Counted from the first letter of the stretch, positions 47,341 through 56,367 are shown. The stretch is DNA of 64,000 nt from CAVWNR01 sp963756525 (GCA_963756525.1 CAVWNR010000001.1:620001-684000), one strand, 5' to 3'. Numbers and translations are program-made. Notes: generated by a model not told the origin, from the letters alone.

Positions 47341-48575
47341 CCGGCTTCCCGCTGCTGCTCGACCTCGCCGCGCGGCGAGTGCTGGTCGTCGGCGGCGGCG
47401 CGGTCGGCACCCGGCGGGCCCGCAGCCTGGTCGAGGCCGGCGCGCGGGTCGACGTCGTCGCACCACGTATCGAGCCGGGACTGGCCGAGCTGGGCTGCAC
47501 CATCAGCCGACGCGCGTTCGCCGACGCCGACCTGGACGGCGCGTGGCTGGCGTTCGCCTGCGCCGACGACCCCGACGTCAACTCCGCAGTGGCCGAAGCC
47601 GCCGAGCGGCGCGGCGTGTTCTGCGTCCGGGCCGACGCAGCGGCGGCCGGGACCGCACGCACGCCGGCCGTCTTGCGCCGCGACGGGCTCACCGTGGCAG
47701 TCTCCGGCGGCGACGACCCCCGCCGGGCCGCGATCCTGCGCGACGCGATCTCCGCCGCGCTCGACCTCGGCGAGCTGCCCAGCCGGCCGGTCCGCCCACC
47801 CGTCAACGGCTCGGTCGCGCTGGTGGGCGGCGGCCCGGGAGACCCGGAGCTGATCACCGTGCGCGGGCGGCGCCTGCTCGCGTCGGCCGACGTGGTCGTC
47901 GTCGACCGGCTCGCGCCGCGGGCACTGCTCGACGAGCTACCGCCCGACGTCGAGATCATCGACTGCGGCAAGGCGGCCCATCGGCACAACCTCAGCCAGG
48001 ACGAGATCAACGAGGTGCTCGTCAAGCGCGCGCGCGAGGGCAAGCGGGTGGTCCGGCTCAAGGGCGGCGACCCGTTCGTCTTCGGCCGCGGGGCAGAGGA
48101 GTTGCTCGCCTGCGCCGCGGAGGGCATCGCGGTGACGGTCGTACCGGGCATCAGCTCGGCGCTGGCCGCTCCGGCGGCGGCCGGCATTCCGCTCACGCAC
48201 CGTGGCGTGGCCACCGACTTCACCGTGGTCTCCGGCCACCTCGATCCGGGCCGGCCGCCCGACGCCGGGCTGGACTGGCGCGGGCTGGCCCGCGGGTCGT
48301 CCACGTTGGTGTTGTTGATGGCGATGGAGCGTCTCTCCATCGTCGCCGCCGAGTTGATCGCGCACGGCCGCGACCCGGCGACCCCGGCGGCGGCGATCCA
48401 GCGCGCGACGCTCGACCGCCAGCGGGTGGTGCGCGCGCCGCTGGGCGCCCTGGCCGCCGCGGTGTGCGACGCCGGCGTCGGCCCACCCGCGGTCGTCGTG
48501 GTCGGCGACGTGGTCGACGTCCTCCGCCCTGCCGATCACGTTTTCCCCGCGGATGACCGCTTCGGAGCCCGTTGA
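47337..48575 (+). CDS. cysG: Siroheme synthase CysG (precorrin-2 dehydrogenase plus SUMT)
   Basis: The 412-residue fusion has an N-terminal NAD dehydrogenase/ferrochelatase module (RVLVVGGGAVGTRRARSLVEAGARVDVVAP) to about residue 150, then a uroporphyrinogen-III methyltransferase (VALVGGGPGDPELITVRG, VVRLKGGDPFVFGRGAEE, VVPGISSALAAPAAAGIPLTHRG). It makes the siroheme needed by the sulfite reductase encoded in the divergent operon. GTG 47337 overlaps cysN. A linker helical segment typical of longer CysG proteins is short. Confidence 0.94.
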   Translation: MTGFPLLLDLAARRVLVVGGGAVGTRRARSLVEAGARVDVVAPRIEPGLAELGCTISRRAFADADLDGAWLAFACADDPDVNSAVAEAAERRGVFCVRADAAAAGTARTPAVLRRDGLTVAVSGGDDPRRAAILRDAISAALDLGELPSRPVRPPVNGSVALVGGGPGDPELITVRGRRLLASADVVVVDRLAPRALLDELPPDVEIIDCGKAAHRHNLSQDEINEVLVKRAREGKRVVRLKGGDPFVFGRGAEELLACAAEGIAVTVVPGISSALAAPAAAGIPLTHRGVATDFTVVSGHLDPGRPPDAGLDWRGLARGSSTLVLLMAMERLSIVAAELIAHGRDPATPAAAIQRATLDRQRVVRAPLGALAAAVCDAGVGPPAVVVVGDVVDVLRPADHVFPADDRFGAR

Positions 48576-48634
48576 CCGGGTAGAGCAGGGGAAAACCTGA
48601 TCAACAAGCGGGACGCAGCCGGGCAGCGGTCAGC

Positions 48635-48654
48635 GTCGTCGAGCCGCCGACGAC
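48635..48654. terminator. Hairpin between convergent cysG and acyl-CoA dehydrogenase genes
   Basis: GTCGTCG and CGACGAC form a 7-bp stem with loop AGCCGC, 14 bases from the dehydrogenase stop. No U-run on either strand. The rest of the 92-base gap shows nothing else. Confidence 0.4.
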
Positions 48655-48667
48655 CGGGCGGCGGCGA

Positions 48668-49795
48668 TCAGGCCGGTTCGTGGATCAGGCCGCCCGCCGC
48701 CCCCAGCTCGGTGAGCAGTTCGCCGGTGTCGGCGAACGTCTTGGCGATGACCGCGGTCCGCTTGACGTAGTGGCCGAGCGGATACTCCATGCTCATCCCG
48801 ATCCCGCCGTGCAGCTGGATCGCCTCTTGGCCGACGTGCCGGCTGGCGAGGTCGACCTGGATCTTGGCCGCCCGGACCACCCGCCGCCGCTCCGCCGGGT
48901 CGTCGCCGGCCAGCGACAGCCGGGCGAGCAGCGCCATCGACCGCGCCTGCTCGAGCGAGACGTACATGTCGGCTGCCCGGAACTGCAGCGCCTGGAAGTC
49001 GGCGATCGGGTGACCGAACTGCACGCGCGTCTTGAGGTAGTCGACCGTCATCCAGAGCATCCGGTCCATGGCGCCGACCGCTTCTGCGCACAGCGCCGCG
49101 GTGGCCAGGTCGACGACCGATTCCAGCTCGTTCGGCGCGTCGGTCGCGGTGCCGAGGGGCGCGGCCGCCGTGGCGGACAACAGCACATCGGCCCCGCGCA
49201 AGCCGTCTTGCATCCGGTACGGCGAACGGGTGACGTCTGAGGCGGCGACCAGGAACAGGCCGACGCCGTCGGGTGTTCGCGCCGAGACGATCAGCTGGTC
49301 GGCGCTGTCCGCGCCGACGGCGGCGATCTTCTCGCCGGAGATCGACCAGGCGTCGCCGGCGCGCGTCGCGGTCGTCGAAAGGTCGGTGAGCGACCAGCGC
49401 GACGCCGGCTCGGTGTGCGCGAGCGCGAGCAGCGTCTCGCCGGCAGCGACGCCCGGCAGGATCGACGCGCGCTGCTGCTCCGTGCCGACCGCTGAGACGA
49501 GCGAGGCGCCCAGGACGACGGTCGCGAGGAACGGCTCGAGCACCAGTGCCCGCCCGAACGACTCCATGACGACGGCGAGTTCGGTCGGGCCCATGCCGTG
49601 GCCGCCGTACTTCTCGTCGAACGTGAGCCCGAGCAGGCCGAGCTCGGCGTACTGGCGCCACATGTCGCGGCTCCAGCCGAGCTCGGAGTCGAGCAGCTCG
49701 AGCCGGGTCTTCGGGTCGTATCGCTTCTCGAGCAGCCCGTTCAGGGTGTCGCCGAGCAGGCGCTGCTCGTCGGTGAGGTCGAGATCCACTGCCAT
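48668..49795 (-). CDS. Acyl-CoA dehydrogenase, small subunit of a pair
   Basis: The 375-residue protein has the acyl-CoA dehydrogenase fold, with RVQFGHPIADFQALQFRAADMYVSLEQARSM and QLHGGIGMSMEYPLGHYVKR. The catalytic Glu expected in the typical YxGxxEI position is absent, as in the non-catalytic subunit of heteromeric FadE pairs (pimeloyl-CoA or steroid side-chain type). It lies 11 bases behind the second dehydrogenase gene, so the two should form an alpha2-beta2 enzyme. Confidence 0.88.
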   Translation of the reverse strand: MAVDLDLTDEQRLLGDTLNGLLEKRYDPKTRLELLDSELGWSRDMWRQYAELGLLGLTFDEKYGGHGMGPTELAVVMESFGRALVLEPFLATVVLGASLVSAVGTEQQRASILPGVAAGETLLALAHTEPASRWSLTDLSTTATRAGDAWSISGEKIAAVGADSADQLIVSARTPDGVGLFLVAASDVTRSPYRMQDGLRGADVLLSATAAAPLGTATDAPNELESVVDLATAALCAEAVGAMDRMLWMTVDYLKTRVQFGHPIADFQALQFRAADMYVSLEQARSMALLARLSLAGDDPAERRRVVRAAKIQVDLASRHVGQEAIQLHGGIGMSMEYPLGHYVKRTAVIAKTFADTGELLTELGAAGGLIHEPA

Positions 49796-49806
49796 GCCTT
49801 CCGGGC

Positions 49807-51000
49807 TCAGAGGTTCAGGATCGCCTTGGCGATGATGCTGCGCTGAACCTCGTTCGACCCGCTGTAGATGGAGGCCTTGCGCCAGTTGAAGTAGGTCGGC
49901 ATGGCGTCGGCGGCGCCTTCCGGCAACGGCGAGAAGCCGGCGGGGAGCTCGGCCGACTCGCGATACGCCAGGGCAGCCGGGCCGAGGACGTCGACGAGGA
50001 GCTCGCTCGCCTCCTGCTGCAGCTCCGAGCCGCGCAGTTTCAGCACCGACGAGACGGGGTTGGGCTTGCCGGGGTTGCTCCCCTCGGCCGCCAGCACGCG
50101 CAGCACCGACATCTCCAGCGCGGTGGCCTCGACCTCCAACCGGGTGAGCCGGGCCCGGAAGAGCGGGTTCTCGCTGACGGGCCGGCCGGCCTGCATCGTC
50201 TCGGCGGCGACCCGCTTGAGCCGGAGGATGCGCGCCTTGATGAGCCCGATGCCCGCGACACCGGTGCGCTCGTTGCCGAGCAGGAACTTCGCGTAATCCC
50301 AGCCGCGGTTCTCCTCGCCGACGAGCTGCTCGGCGGGCACCCGGACGTCGTCGAAGAAGACCTCGTTCACCTCGGATCCGCCGTCGATCAGCCGGATCGG
50401 GCGCACCGTGACGCCCGGGGTGCCCAGCTCGATCAGCAGGAAGGAGATGCCGCGCTGCTTTTTCGCCTGGGGATCGGTGCGCACCAGGCAGAAGATCCAG
50501 TCCGCGTACTGCGCCAGCGTCGTCCAGGTCTTCTGTCCGTTGACGACGTACGCGTCGCCGTCACGCACCGCCGAGGTCTTCAGCGACGCGAGGTCGGAAC
50601 CGGCGTTCGGCTCGGAGAAGCCCTGGCACCACCAGATATCCAGGTTCGCGGTCGGCGGCAGGAACCGCTGCTTCTGCTCCGCGCTGCCGAACGTCGCGAT
50701 CACCGGACCCACCATCGCGGTGTTGAACGACAGCGGCGCCGGGACGTGGGCGAGGGCCATCGCCTCGGCCCACAGGTGCCGCTCGATGGGCGTCCAGTCC
50801 TGCCCGCCCCACTCGGCCGGCCAGTGCGGCACCGCCAGCCCATGCGCGTTGAGGACCTGCTGCGAGGTTACGTACTCGTCGCGGGTCAGGTGCTCGGCGC
50901 GGGCCACCTTGGCCCGGATCTCGGCGGGGACCTCCGTGGTGAAAAAGTGCCGCATCCGCTCGGCGAACGCCAGCTCTTCCTTGTTGAGCGCGATCTCCAT
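49807..51000 (-). CDS. Acyl-CoA dehydrogenase, large subunit (pimeloyl-CoA dehydrogenase-like)
   Basis: The 397-residue flavoprotein has WWCQGFSEPNAGSDLASLKTSAVRDGDAYVVNGQKTWTT (FAD and substrate binding) and the C-terminal KASIYSGSNEVQRSIIAKAIL with the catalytic-type Glu region. The best parallels are PimC/FadE26-type subunits acting on bulky or dicarboxylic acyl-CoA. It leads the two-gene operon, with a run of G before ATG 51000. Confidence 0.9.
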   Translation of the reverse strand: MEIALNKEELAFAERMRHFFTTEVPAEIRAKVARAEHLTRDEYVTSQQVLNAHGLAVPHWPAEWGGQDWTPIERHLWAEAMALAHVPAPLSFNTAMVGPVIATFGSAEQKQRFLPPTANLDIWWCQGFSEPNAGSDLASLKTSAVRDGDAYVVNGQKTWTTLAQYADWIFCLVRTDPQAKKQRGISFLLIELGTPGVTVRPIRLIDGGSEVNEVFFDDVRVPAEQLVGEENRGWDYAKFLLGNERTGVAGIGLIKARILRLKRVAAETMQAGRPVSENPLFRARLTRLEVEATALEMSVLRVLAAEGSNPGKPNPVSSVLKLRGSELQQEASELLVDVLGPAALAYRESAELPAGFSPLPEGAADAMPTYFNWRKASIYSGSNEVQRSIIAKAILNL

Positions 51001-51053
51001 GAACCCCCCTGCCGGCCCGGCTGCTGCCGTGCACGCTACCGGCGGGACAGCCG

Positions 51054-51563
51054 TCAGGCGCTACCGGGCGAGCTCACCGCCACCAGCGTGGCGGTCCCGG
51101 CGTCGGCCTGCGCCCAGGCGGTGCCCAACCGGAAGACGGCGACCCCGGCCGTGCGCAGCCCGCGGGCCAGCTCGCCGCGCAGCTTCGGATCTGCGGTCTG
51201 GTCGTCCAGCGCGGCCGCGAACTGTTCCAGCCCCGGGTTGTGGCCCACCAGGACGACGGTGCCGGCGTCGGCGGGTGTCTCCCGGACGACAGCCAGCAAG
51301 TCCGCGACGGTGTTGCGGTAGACCCGCTCGTCGACGACGGGCGCCGGGGAGTCGAGGCGCCCGGCGGCGAGCTCCCAGGTCTGGGCGGCGCGGCGCGCGG
51401 GGGAGACCACGACCCGATCCGGCGCCAAGCCCTCCCGCGCCAACCGCTCGCCGATGCCCGGGGCGTCGCCGAGCCCCCGCGCGGCGAGGGCGCGCTCGAT
51501 GTCCGGCCCGTCGCCGGTCTCAGCCTTGGCGTGGCGGACGAGGACGAGCTGGCGTGACTGCAT
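51054..51563 (-). CDS. Histidine phosphatase family protein (SixA-like)
   Basis: The 169-residue phosphatase has the RHG motif as QLVLVRHAKAE near its start, VVSPARRAAQTWELAA and VVLVGHNPGLEQFAA with the second catalytic His. SixA enzymes dephosphorylate protein phosphohistidine. ATG 51563 gives the family start; the frame is open to 51647. It lies 53 bases upstream of the dehydrogenase operon start, same strand reversed order. Confidence 0.88.
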   Translation of the reverse strand: MQSRQLVLVRHAKAETGDGPDIERALAARGLGDAPGIGERLAREGLAPDRVVVSPARRAAQTWELAAGRLDSPAPVVDERVYRNTVADLLAVVRETPADAGTVVLVGHNPGLEQFAAALDDQTADPKLRGELARGLRTAGVAVFRLGTAWAQADAGTATLVAVSSPGSA

Positions 51564-51661
51564 CCGGCAAGTCTGCCAGCGTGGCACCGTCACGGCGATG
51601 AGTTCTGCCGTGCTCCCGAGTCGAAACAGCCAAGGACTCCCGCGCAAGAAAGGACGACCGG

Positions 51662-52135
51662 ATGACCAAGATCACGCCGTGTCTGTGGTTCGACACCGAG
51701 GGCGAAGCGGCCGCGAACTTCTACACCTCCGTGTTCGACAACTCCCGCATCGTCGAGGTCGCCCGTTACGGGCCGGCCGGCCCTCGCCCGGAAGGCACCG
51801 TGATGACCGTGCTCTTCGAGCTCGACGGCCGGCGTTTCCTCGCCCTCAACGGCGGCCCGGACTTCAAGTTCAGCGAGGCGATCTCCTTCCAGGTCGACTG
51901 CACGGACCAGCAGGAGGTCGACTCGTTCTGGCAGAAGCTCTCCGAGGGCGGAGAGGAAGGGCCCTGCGGCTGGCTGAAGGACCGGTTCGGACTGTCCTGG
52001 CAGATCGTGCCGTCGGCGCTGCCCGAACTGCTCGCGGATCCCGACCCGGAACGCGCCAACCGGGCCATGCGGGCGATGCTCGGCATGAAGAAGCTCGATG
52101 TCGACGCGCTGCGCCGGGCCGCGGACGGCGCCTGA
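51662..52135 (+). CDS. VOC/PhnB-like family protein
   Basis: The 157-residue protein has the 3-demethylubiquinone-9 methyltransferase-like VOC fold: ITPCLWFDTEGEAAANFYTSVF, FLALNGGPDFKFSEAISFQVDC, and GWLKDRFGLSWQIVPSALPEL. These proteins are usually annotated PhnB-like with unknown reaction. AAAGGA precedes ATG 51662. Confidence 0.9.
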   Translation: MTKITPCLWFDTEGEAAANFYTSVFDNSRIVEVARYGPAGPRPEGTVMTVLFELDGRRFLALNGGPDFKFSEAISFQVDCTDQQEVDSFWQKLSEGGEEGPCGWLKDRFGLSWQIVPSALPELLADPDPERANRAMRAMLGMKKLDVDALRRAADGA

Positions 52136-52159
52136 CCCGCCCCGACGGGCCGCCGGGCA

Positions 52160-52666
52160 TCAGCGGCGCTCGACCAGCCCGCGGACGAATGCCGCCTGCC
52201 CGACATGCTGCAGGTCGTCGCCGATGACGCTCACCAGCCGCGCGCCGAGCGTCACGGGTGGGTCCCAGGAGCGGTCGACGACGCGCGTGAGGTCGTCGTC
52301 GCTCAGCGAGGCGACGAAGCCGACGGTGCGGGCGTGCACCGCGTCGTAATAGGCGGTCAGCAGGCCCCCGTCGGCGCGGACCACCGCCACCTCGTCGCTG
52401 CCGTGCCCGTAGCCGGTGTCGGCGGCGTCGAGCGGGAGCGCGAACCGCTCCGCCCAGCCGTCGCCGATCCAGGCCTGGGCGCCGCCGGCGACGTCGGCGA
52501 TGTGGTCGTCCTGGACGCGGGTCAGGTGCCAGACCAGCCAGGCGATCGAGTTGGCCTCGCCGTCCACCCGGTAGGTGAGCTGGTCGGGGCGGAGCCCCTC
52601 GACGACGGCGTGCACCTGCTCACGTATGCGGTCGAAGGCGTCGGTCAGCAGGTCTGCGCTGGTCAC
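52160..52666 (-). CDS. DinB-family (DUF664-like) protein
   Basis: The 168-residue four-helix protein has the metal-binding His pattern of DinB/YfiT: TYRVDGEANSIAWLVWHLTRVQDDHIADV and LVSVIGDDLQHVGQAAFVRGL. The family includes mycothiol- and bacillithiol-dependent S-transferases. GTG 52666 has TAACGT seven bases upstream; the frame opens at 52711. A mycothiol-linked detoxification role is only a family-based guess. Confidence 0.87.
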   Translation of the reverse strand: MTSADLLTDAFDRIREQVHAVVEGLRPDQLTYRVDGEANSIAWLVWHLTRVQDDHIADVAGGAQAWIGDGWAERFALPLDAADTGYGHGSDEVAVVRADGGLLTAYYDAVHARTVGFVASLSDDDLTRVVDRSWDPPVTLGARLVSVIGDDLQHVGQAAFVRGLVERR

Positions 52667-52673
52667 CCGAGCG

Positions 52674-52679
52674 ACGTTA
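52674..52679 (-). promoter_or_regulatory. -10 box for the leaderless DinB-family gene
   Basis: TAACGT seven bases before GTG 52666, no Shine-Dalgarno. Confidence 0.5.
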
Positions 52680-52711
52680 CCGGCCGGTCGTCCGGCGGCG
52701 ACGGCGGTCAC

Positions 52712-53833
52712 CTACCGTGGGGAGCGCACCGTGCGCAGCGTCCGGTAGGCGAGCCGGACGACGAGAGGATCAGGATGACCAGCCAGACCGCCGCGGCGAC
52801 GCCGCGCAGGCTGGCCGGCGCGTTGCTGCGGTACCGGATCATGGCCTTCACCACGGGCGTGGTGCTCATCTGCGGCACGATCGCGCTCATTCTCAAAGAC
52901 GTCGTCGGCGTCGCGCACATGGAGCCCGGCACCGGGCTGCTCTGGGTGGCGCACGGCTACCTGTTCCTGCTCTACGTGCTCGCCACACTGCATTTGGGGA
53001 TCAAGGCACGCTGGTCGCTCGTCCGGATCGCGGTCGTGACCGCGTGCGGCACGATCCCGACCATGTCCTTCGTCGCCGAGCACTTCGTGACCCGTTACGT
53101 CCGCGCGCACGGCGACGCCGAGCAGGGCGCCGTCAGCCGCCGGTGAACTGAACCCACGGCCGCGGCCGGCGTGACAGAGCGTCAGGGCGACCACGAGGGG
53201 CCAGGGCGCCTCGATCGACACGACGGTCCGCTCGGCGAGCCCAAGCGCCGCGGCGCTCTGCGCCGCGGCGAGCAGCCAGGTCAGCAGCGCGAGGAAGACC
53301 GCGGTCGCGGCGGCCGACCCGGCGACGGTGATCGGGAACGGCCCGGCCCAGCGCCTGGACCCGACGAAGGCCGGCCAGAGCCCTAGGGCGAGCACGCCGA
53401 TCACCGCGCACGTCATGTGCCAGGCGGTCGAGCCGTCCTTCGGCTGGGCGAACGCGGCGACGCCGATGCTCGCTGTCCCGATCAGCAGGAGCAGCACCCG
53501 GGCGGCCGGCCGCAGCGCCCGCAGCCCGGCGGCGGTGCCGAAATGGCACAGACCGATCGCGTACATGCAGCCGGTCATCACCCAACGGTCGGTCCCGGCG
53601 TGTCCGGCGAGCACGCTGATCGACTGGCGCACCGGGCTGTAGGCGGCGGGCTGCAGTGCGTCGCCGGCGAGCCATCCGCCGACCAGCAACAGCGGGGTCA
53701 GCGACGTGCAGGCGATGGCCCACCACGGTACGAAGGGCATGTCGGCGGGGCCGGACGGCACCGTAGCGTTCGGCGCCTCGGCGCGCGGCAGGGCGAGCCA
53801 GCGAGGGAACGTGCGCAGCGGCCATACGGTCAC
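52712..53833 (-). CDS. DUF998-type membrane protein with a long antisense 3' extension
   Basis: The first 230 residues form a six-helix DUF998 membrane domain (VRQSISVLAGHAGTDRWVMTGCMYAIGLCHFGTA). From about residue 230 the frame continues without stop for some 140 polar, His/Asp/Arg-rich codons that are exactly antisense to the DUF3817 gene. GTG 53833 has GGAGGTG six bases upstream. The natural protein probably ends near 53145; the reading-through part is likely non-native or a lost stop. Confidence 0.65.
   Translation of the reverse strand: MTVWPLRTFPRWLALPRAEAPNATVPSGPADMPFVPWWAIACTSLTPLLLVGGWLAGDALQPAAYSPVRQSISVLAGHAGTDRWVMTGCMYAIGLCHFGTAAGLRALRPAARVLLLLIGTASIGVAAFAQPKDGSTAWHMTCAVIGVLALGLWPAFVGSRRWAGPFPITVAGSAAATAVFLALLTWLLAAAQSAAALGLAERTVVSIEAPWPLVVALTLCHAGRGRGFSSPAADGALLGVAVRADVTGHEVLGDEGHGRDRAARGHDRDPDERPACLDPQMQCGEHVEQEQVAVRHPEQPGAGLHVRDADDVFENERDRAADEHHARGEGHDPVPQQRAGQPARRRRGGLAGHPDPLVVRLAYRTLRTVRSPR
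52775..53146 (+). CDS. DUF3817-family membrane protein
   Basis: The 123-residue protein has three membrane helices: RYRIMAFTTGVVLICGTIALIL, LLWVAHGYLFLLYVLATLHLG and VTACGTIPTMSFVAEHFVT. DUF3817 is a small conserved actinobacterial membrane family of unknown role. ATG 52775 follows GAGAGGATCAGG. It lies inside the antisense extension of the DUF998 frame, and its coding character is stronger. Confidence 0.88.
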   Translation: MTSQTAAATPRRLAGALLRYRIMAFTTGVVLICGTIALILKDVVGVAHMEPGTGLLWVAHGYLFLLYVLATLHLGIKARWSLVRIAVVTACGTIPTMSFVAEHFVTRYVRAHGDAEQGAVSRR

Positions 53834-53954
53834 TGGCCCACCTCCGCAGTTGCCGCCGGACGGGCCCGGCACGACGGTGCCGCGGTGCCCGCCCGGCAAT
53901 GACGATATGCCCGGCTCGGGGCGGCTTCTACCGTCGACGCAGAGCGTCACCGAC

Positions 53955-53983
53955 TTGATTTATACCCCCGCGGGGTATTAGCT
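53955..53983 (+). promoter_or_regulatory. Promoter with a CsoR-like operator ahead of the permease gene
   Basis: TTGATT (53955-53960) and TTAGCT (53978-53983) have a 17-base spacer wholly occupied by the palindrome ATACCCC-CGC-GGGGTAT (53962-53978), matching CsoR/RicR-type copper or persulfide sensor operators. Transcription would start next to ATG 53992 (leaderless). Confidence 0.75.
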
Positions 53984-53991
53984 CAGTCGGC

Positions 53992-55167
53992 ATGGGGTCG
54001 GCTGTGCTGCACGCGCTTCGCCTGGCCGGGACGATGACCTGGCAGGTGACCTGGTCGCTGATTCTCGGCTTCGCCCTCTCCGCGGTCGTCCAGGCGCTGG
54101 TGAGCAAGGCGATGGTCGTCCGGCTGCTGCCCGACGACCGGCCACGCAGTCTGGCCACGGCATCCGGTCTGGGCGCGGCCTCCTCGTCGTGCTCCTACGC
54201 CGCGGTGGCGCTGGCCCGGTCGTTGTTCCGCAAGGGCGCCGACTTCACCGCCGCGATGGCCTTCCAGTTCGCCTCGACCAACCTGGTGATCGAACTCGGG
54301 CTGATCCTGTGGCTGCTGCTCGGCTGGCAGTTCACGCTCGCCGAGTTCGTCGGCGGCCCCGTGATGATCGTGCTGCTGGCGTTGCTGTTCCGCCGCTTCC
54401 TGACCGCGCGCCTGCTCCGCAGCGCGCGCGAGCAGGCCGACCGGGCGGTGCCGGGGGCGATGGAGGGGCACGCGGCAATGGACATGGCGGTCGGTGGCTC
54501 CGGGTCGTTCTGGCGGCGGCTCGTCTCGCCGGACGGCTTCACCGCGGTCAGCCATGTGTTCGTCATGGAGTGGGCGGCCATCCTGCGCGACCTGGTGGCG
54601 GGCCTGCTTATCGCGGGCGCCGCCGGGGCGTGGATCCCTGACTCGTTCTGGCAGCACCTGTTCTTCGCCGGCCACCCGCTCGCGGCCAAACTCTGGGGCC
54701 CGCTGATCGGCCCGCTCGTCGCGGTGGTCACGTTCGTCTGCTCGATCGGCAACGCGCCGGTGGCCGCAGTGCTGTGGAACGGCGGGATCAGCTTCGGCGG
54801 CGTGGTCGCGTTCATCTTCGCCGACCTGATCATCATCCCGCTGCTGGTGATCTACGCGAAGTACTACGGCCGGCGGATGGCGGCGCTGCTGTTCGTCACG
54901 TTCTACGCCACGATGGCCGCGGCCGGGTATGTGATCGAGTTTGTCTTCGGCCCGCTCGGGCTCGTCCCGTCCGGGCCGCGCCACGCGGACATCGGCGACG
55001 ACAGCATCCGCTGGAACTACACGAGCTGGCTCAACATCGTCTTCCTGGCGCTGGCCGCCGCGCTGGTCTGGCGGTTCTTCCGCACCGGCGGGCGGTCCAT
55101 GCTCGCCATGATGGGCGGCGGCCCGGACGACATGAGCGGTGCGGCCGGCCACCGGCACGGCCACTGA
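53992..55167 (+). CDS. SO_0444/ArsP-like metal permease (DUF318 family)
   Basis: The 391-residue membrane protein has about eight helices with paired halves: ASGLGAASSSCSYAAVALARSLF and CSIGNAPVAAVLWNGGISFGG, the Cys-bearing motifs of this family. A His-Gly tail (GHRHGH) and Met-rich stretch at the end suggest metal contacts. Relatives export Cu/Zn or arsenicals. The CsoR-like operator supports a copper-type or sulfur-stress response. Confidence 0.85.
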   Translation: MGSAVLHALRLAGTMTWQVTWSLILGFALSAVVQALVSKAMVVRLLPDDRPRSLATASGLGAASSSCSYAAVALARSLFRKGADFTAAMAFQFASTNLVIELGLILWLLLGWQFTLAEFVGGPVMIVLLALLFRRFLTARLLRSAREQADRAVPGAMEGHAAMDMAVGGSGSFWRRLVSPDGFTAVSHVFVMEWAAILRDLVAGLLIAGAAGAWIPDSFWQHLFFAGHPLAAKLWGPLIGPLVAVVTFVCSIGNAPVAAVLWNGGISFGGVVAFIFADLIIIPLLVIYAKYYGRRMAALLFVTFYATMAAAGYVIEFVFGPLGLVPSGPRHADIGDDSIRWNYTSWLNIVFLALAAALVWRFFRTGGRSMLAMMGGGPDDMSGAAGHRHGH

Positions 55168-55251
55168 GTGCGGCTGCACCCCCTTGTTCCGGCTCGGGAA
55201 AGCCGACAGGCTGTACCGGTCGGGGCAGGCGATTGCAGCCAGGAGGCAGGC

Positions 55252-56367
55252 ATGAAGACCAAGGCAGCGGTGGTGTACGAGGCCGGCAAGCCGATCGAGA
55301 TGGAGGAGCTGGACCTGGACGGCCCCAAGGACGGCGAGGTGCTCATCCGTTACACCCACGCGGGCTTGTGCCACTCCGACGTGCACATCGCGCACGGCGA
55401 CCTGCAAGCGCGCCTGCCCATGGTGCTGGGCCACGAGGGCGCTGGGATCATCGAGGAGGTCGGCCGCGGTGTCACCCGGGTCAAGCCGGGCGACCACGTC
55501 GTATGCTCGTTCATCCCGAACTGCGGCGTCTGCCACTGGTGCGCCACCGGGCAGCAGGCGATCTGCGACATGGGGGCGACGATCCTCGAGGGCTACCTGC
55601 CCGGAGAGCGGTTCCCGCTGACCGGCCCGCAGGGCGACTACGGCGCGATGTGCATGCTCGGCACGTTCAGCCAGTACGGCACCGTGCACCAGGCCTCTGT
55701 GGTACGCGTCGACGACGACCTGCCGTTGGACAAGGCGGTTCTGGTCGGCTGCGGCGTGCCGACGGGCTGGGGCTCGGCCGTGTACGCGGCCGATGTGCGG
55801 CCCGGCGAGACCGTGCTGATCTACGGTATCGGCGGCATCGGCATCAACGCGGTGCAGGGCGCTCGCTACGCCGGGGCGAAGAACGTCATCGCCGTCGACC
55901 CGCTGGAGAACAAGCGGGAAAAGGCGATGGAGCTCGGCGCGACGCACGCCGCCGCGAGCGCGGAGGAGGCCCAGCAGCTGGTCACCGACCTCACCCGGGG
56001 CGTCGGCGCCGAGAAGGCGATCCTCACCGTCGACCTGATGACCGCCGAGGTCGTCGGCAACGCGTTCAGCGCGATCGGCAAGGGCGGGACGATGGTGCTC
56101 ACCGGCCTGAACAAGCTGGACGCGCCGAGCATCCAGCTCCCCGGCACGATCCTCACCCTGTTCAAGAAGACGGTGAAGGGGACGCTGTTCGGCGACTGCA
56201 ACCCCACGACGGACATCCCGCGCATCCTCGGCCTGTACCAGAGCGGCGACATCAAGCTCGACGAGCTCATCACCCGCACGTACACCCTGGACCAGGTCAA
56301 CGAGGGTTACGAGGACCTGCTCTCCGGCAAGAACGTCCGCGGCGTGGTCGTGCACGAGCACCCGTGA
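55252..56367 (+). CDS. Zinc-containing alcohol dehydrogenase, NDMA-dependent type
   Basis: The 371-residue MDR enzyme begins MKTKAAVVYEAGKPIEMEEL and has catalytic zinc ligands in AGLCHSDVHIAHGD and GHEGAGIIEEVG, the structural zinc segment CSFIPNCGVCHWCATGQQAICD, the cofactor loop YGIGGIGINAVQGA, and the C-terminal KLDELITRTYTLDQVNEGYEDLLSG. It matches actinobacterial NDMA-dependent alcohol dehydrogenases, which hold NAD(H) tightly; physiological electron acceptor is often mycofactocin. No mft genes are seen here. AGGAGG precedes ATG 55252. Confidence 0.88.
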   Translation: MKTKAAVVYEAGKPIEMEELDLDGPKDGEVLIRYTHAGLCHSDVHIAHGDLQARLPMVLGHEGAGIIEEVGRGVTRVKPGDHVVCSFIPNCGVCHWCATGQQAICDMGATILEGYLPGERFPLTGPQGDYGAMCMLGTFSQYGTVHQASVVRVDDDLPLDKAVLVGCGVPTGWGSAVYAADVRPGETVLIYGIGGIGINAVQGARYAGAKNVIAVDPLENKREKAMELGATHAAASAEEAQQLVTDLTRGVGAEKAILTVDLMTAEVVGNAFSAIGKGGTMVLTGLNKLDAPSIQLPGTILTLFKKTVKGTLFGDCNPTTDIPRILGLYQSGDIKLDELITRTYTLDQVNEGYEDLLSGKNVRGVVVHEHP

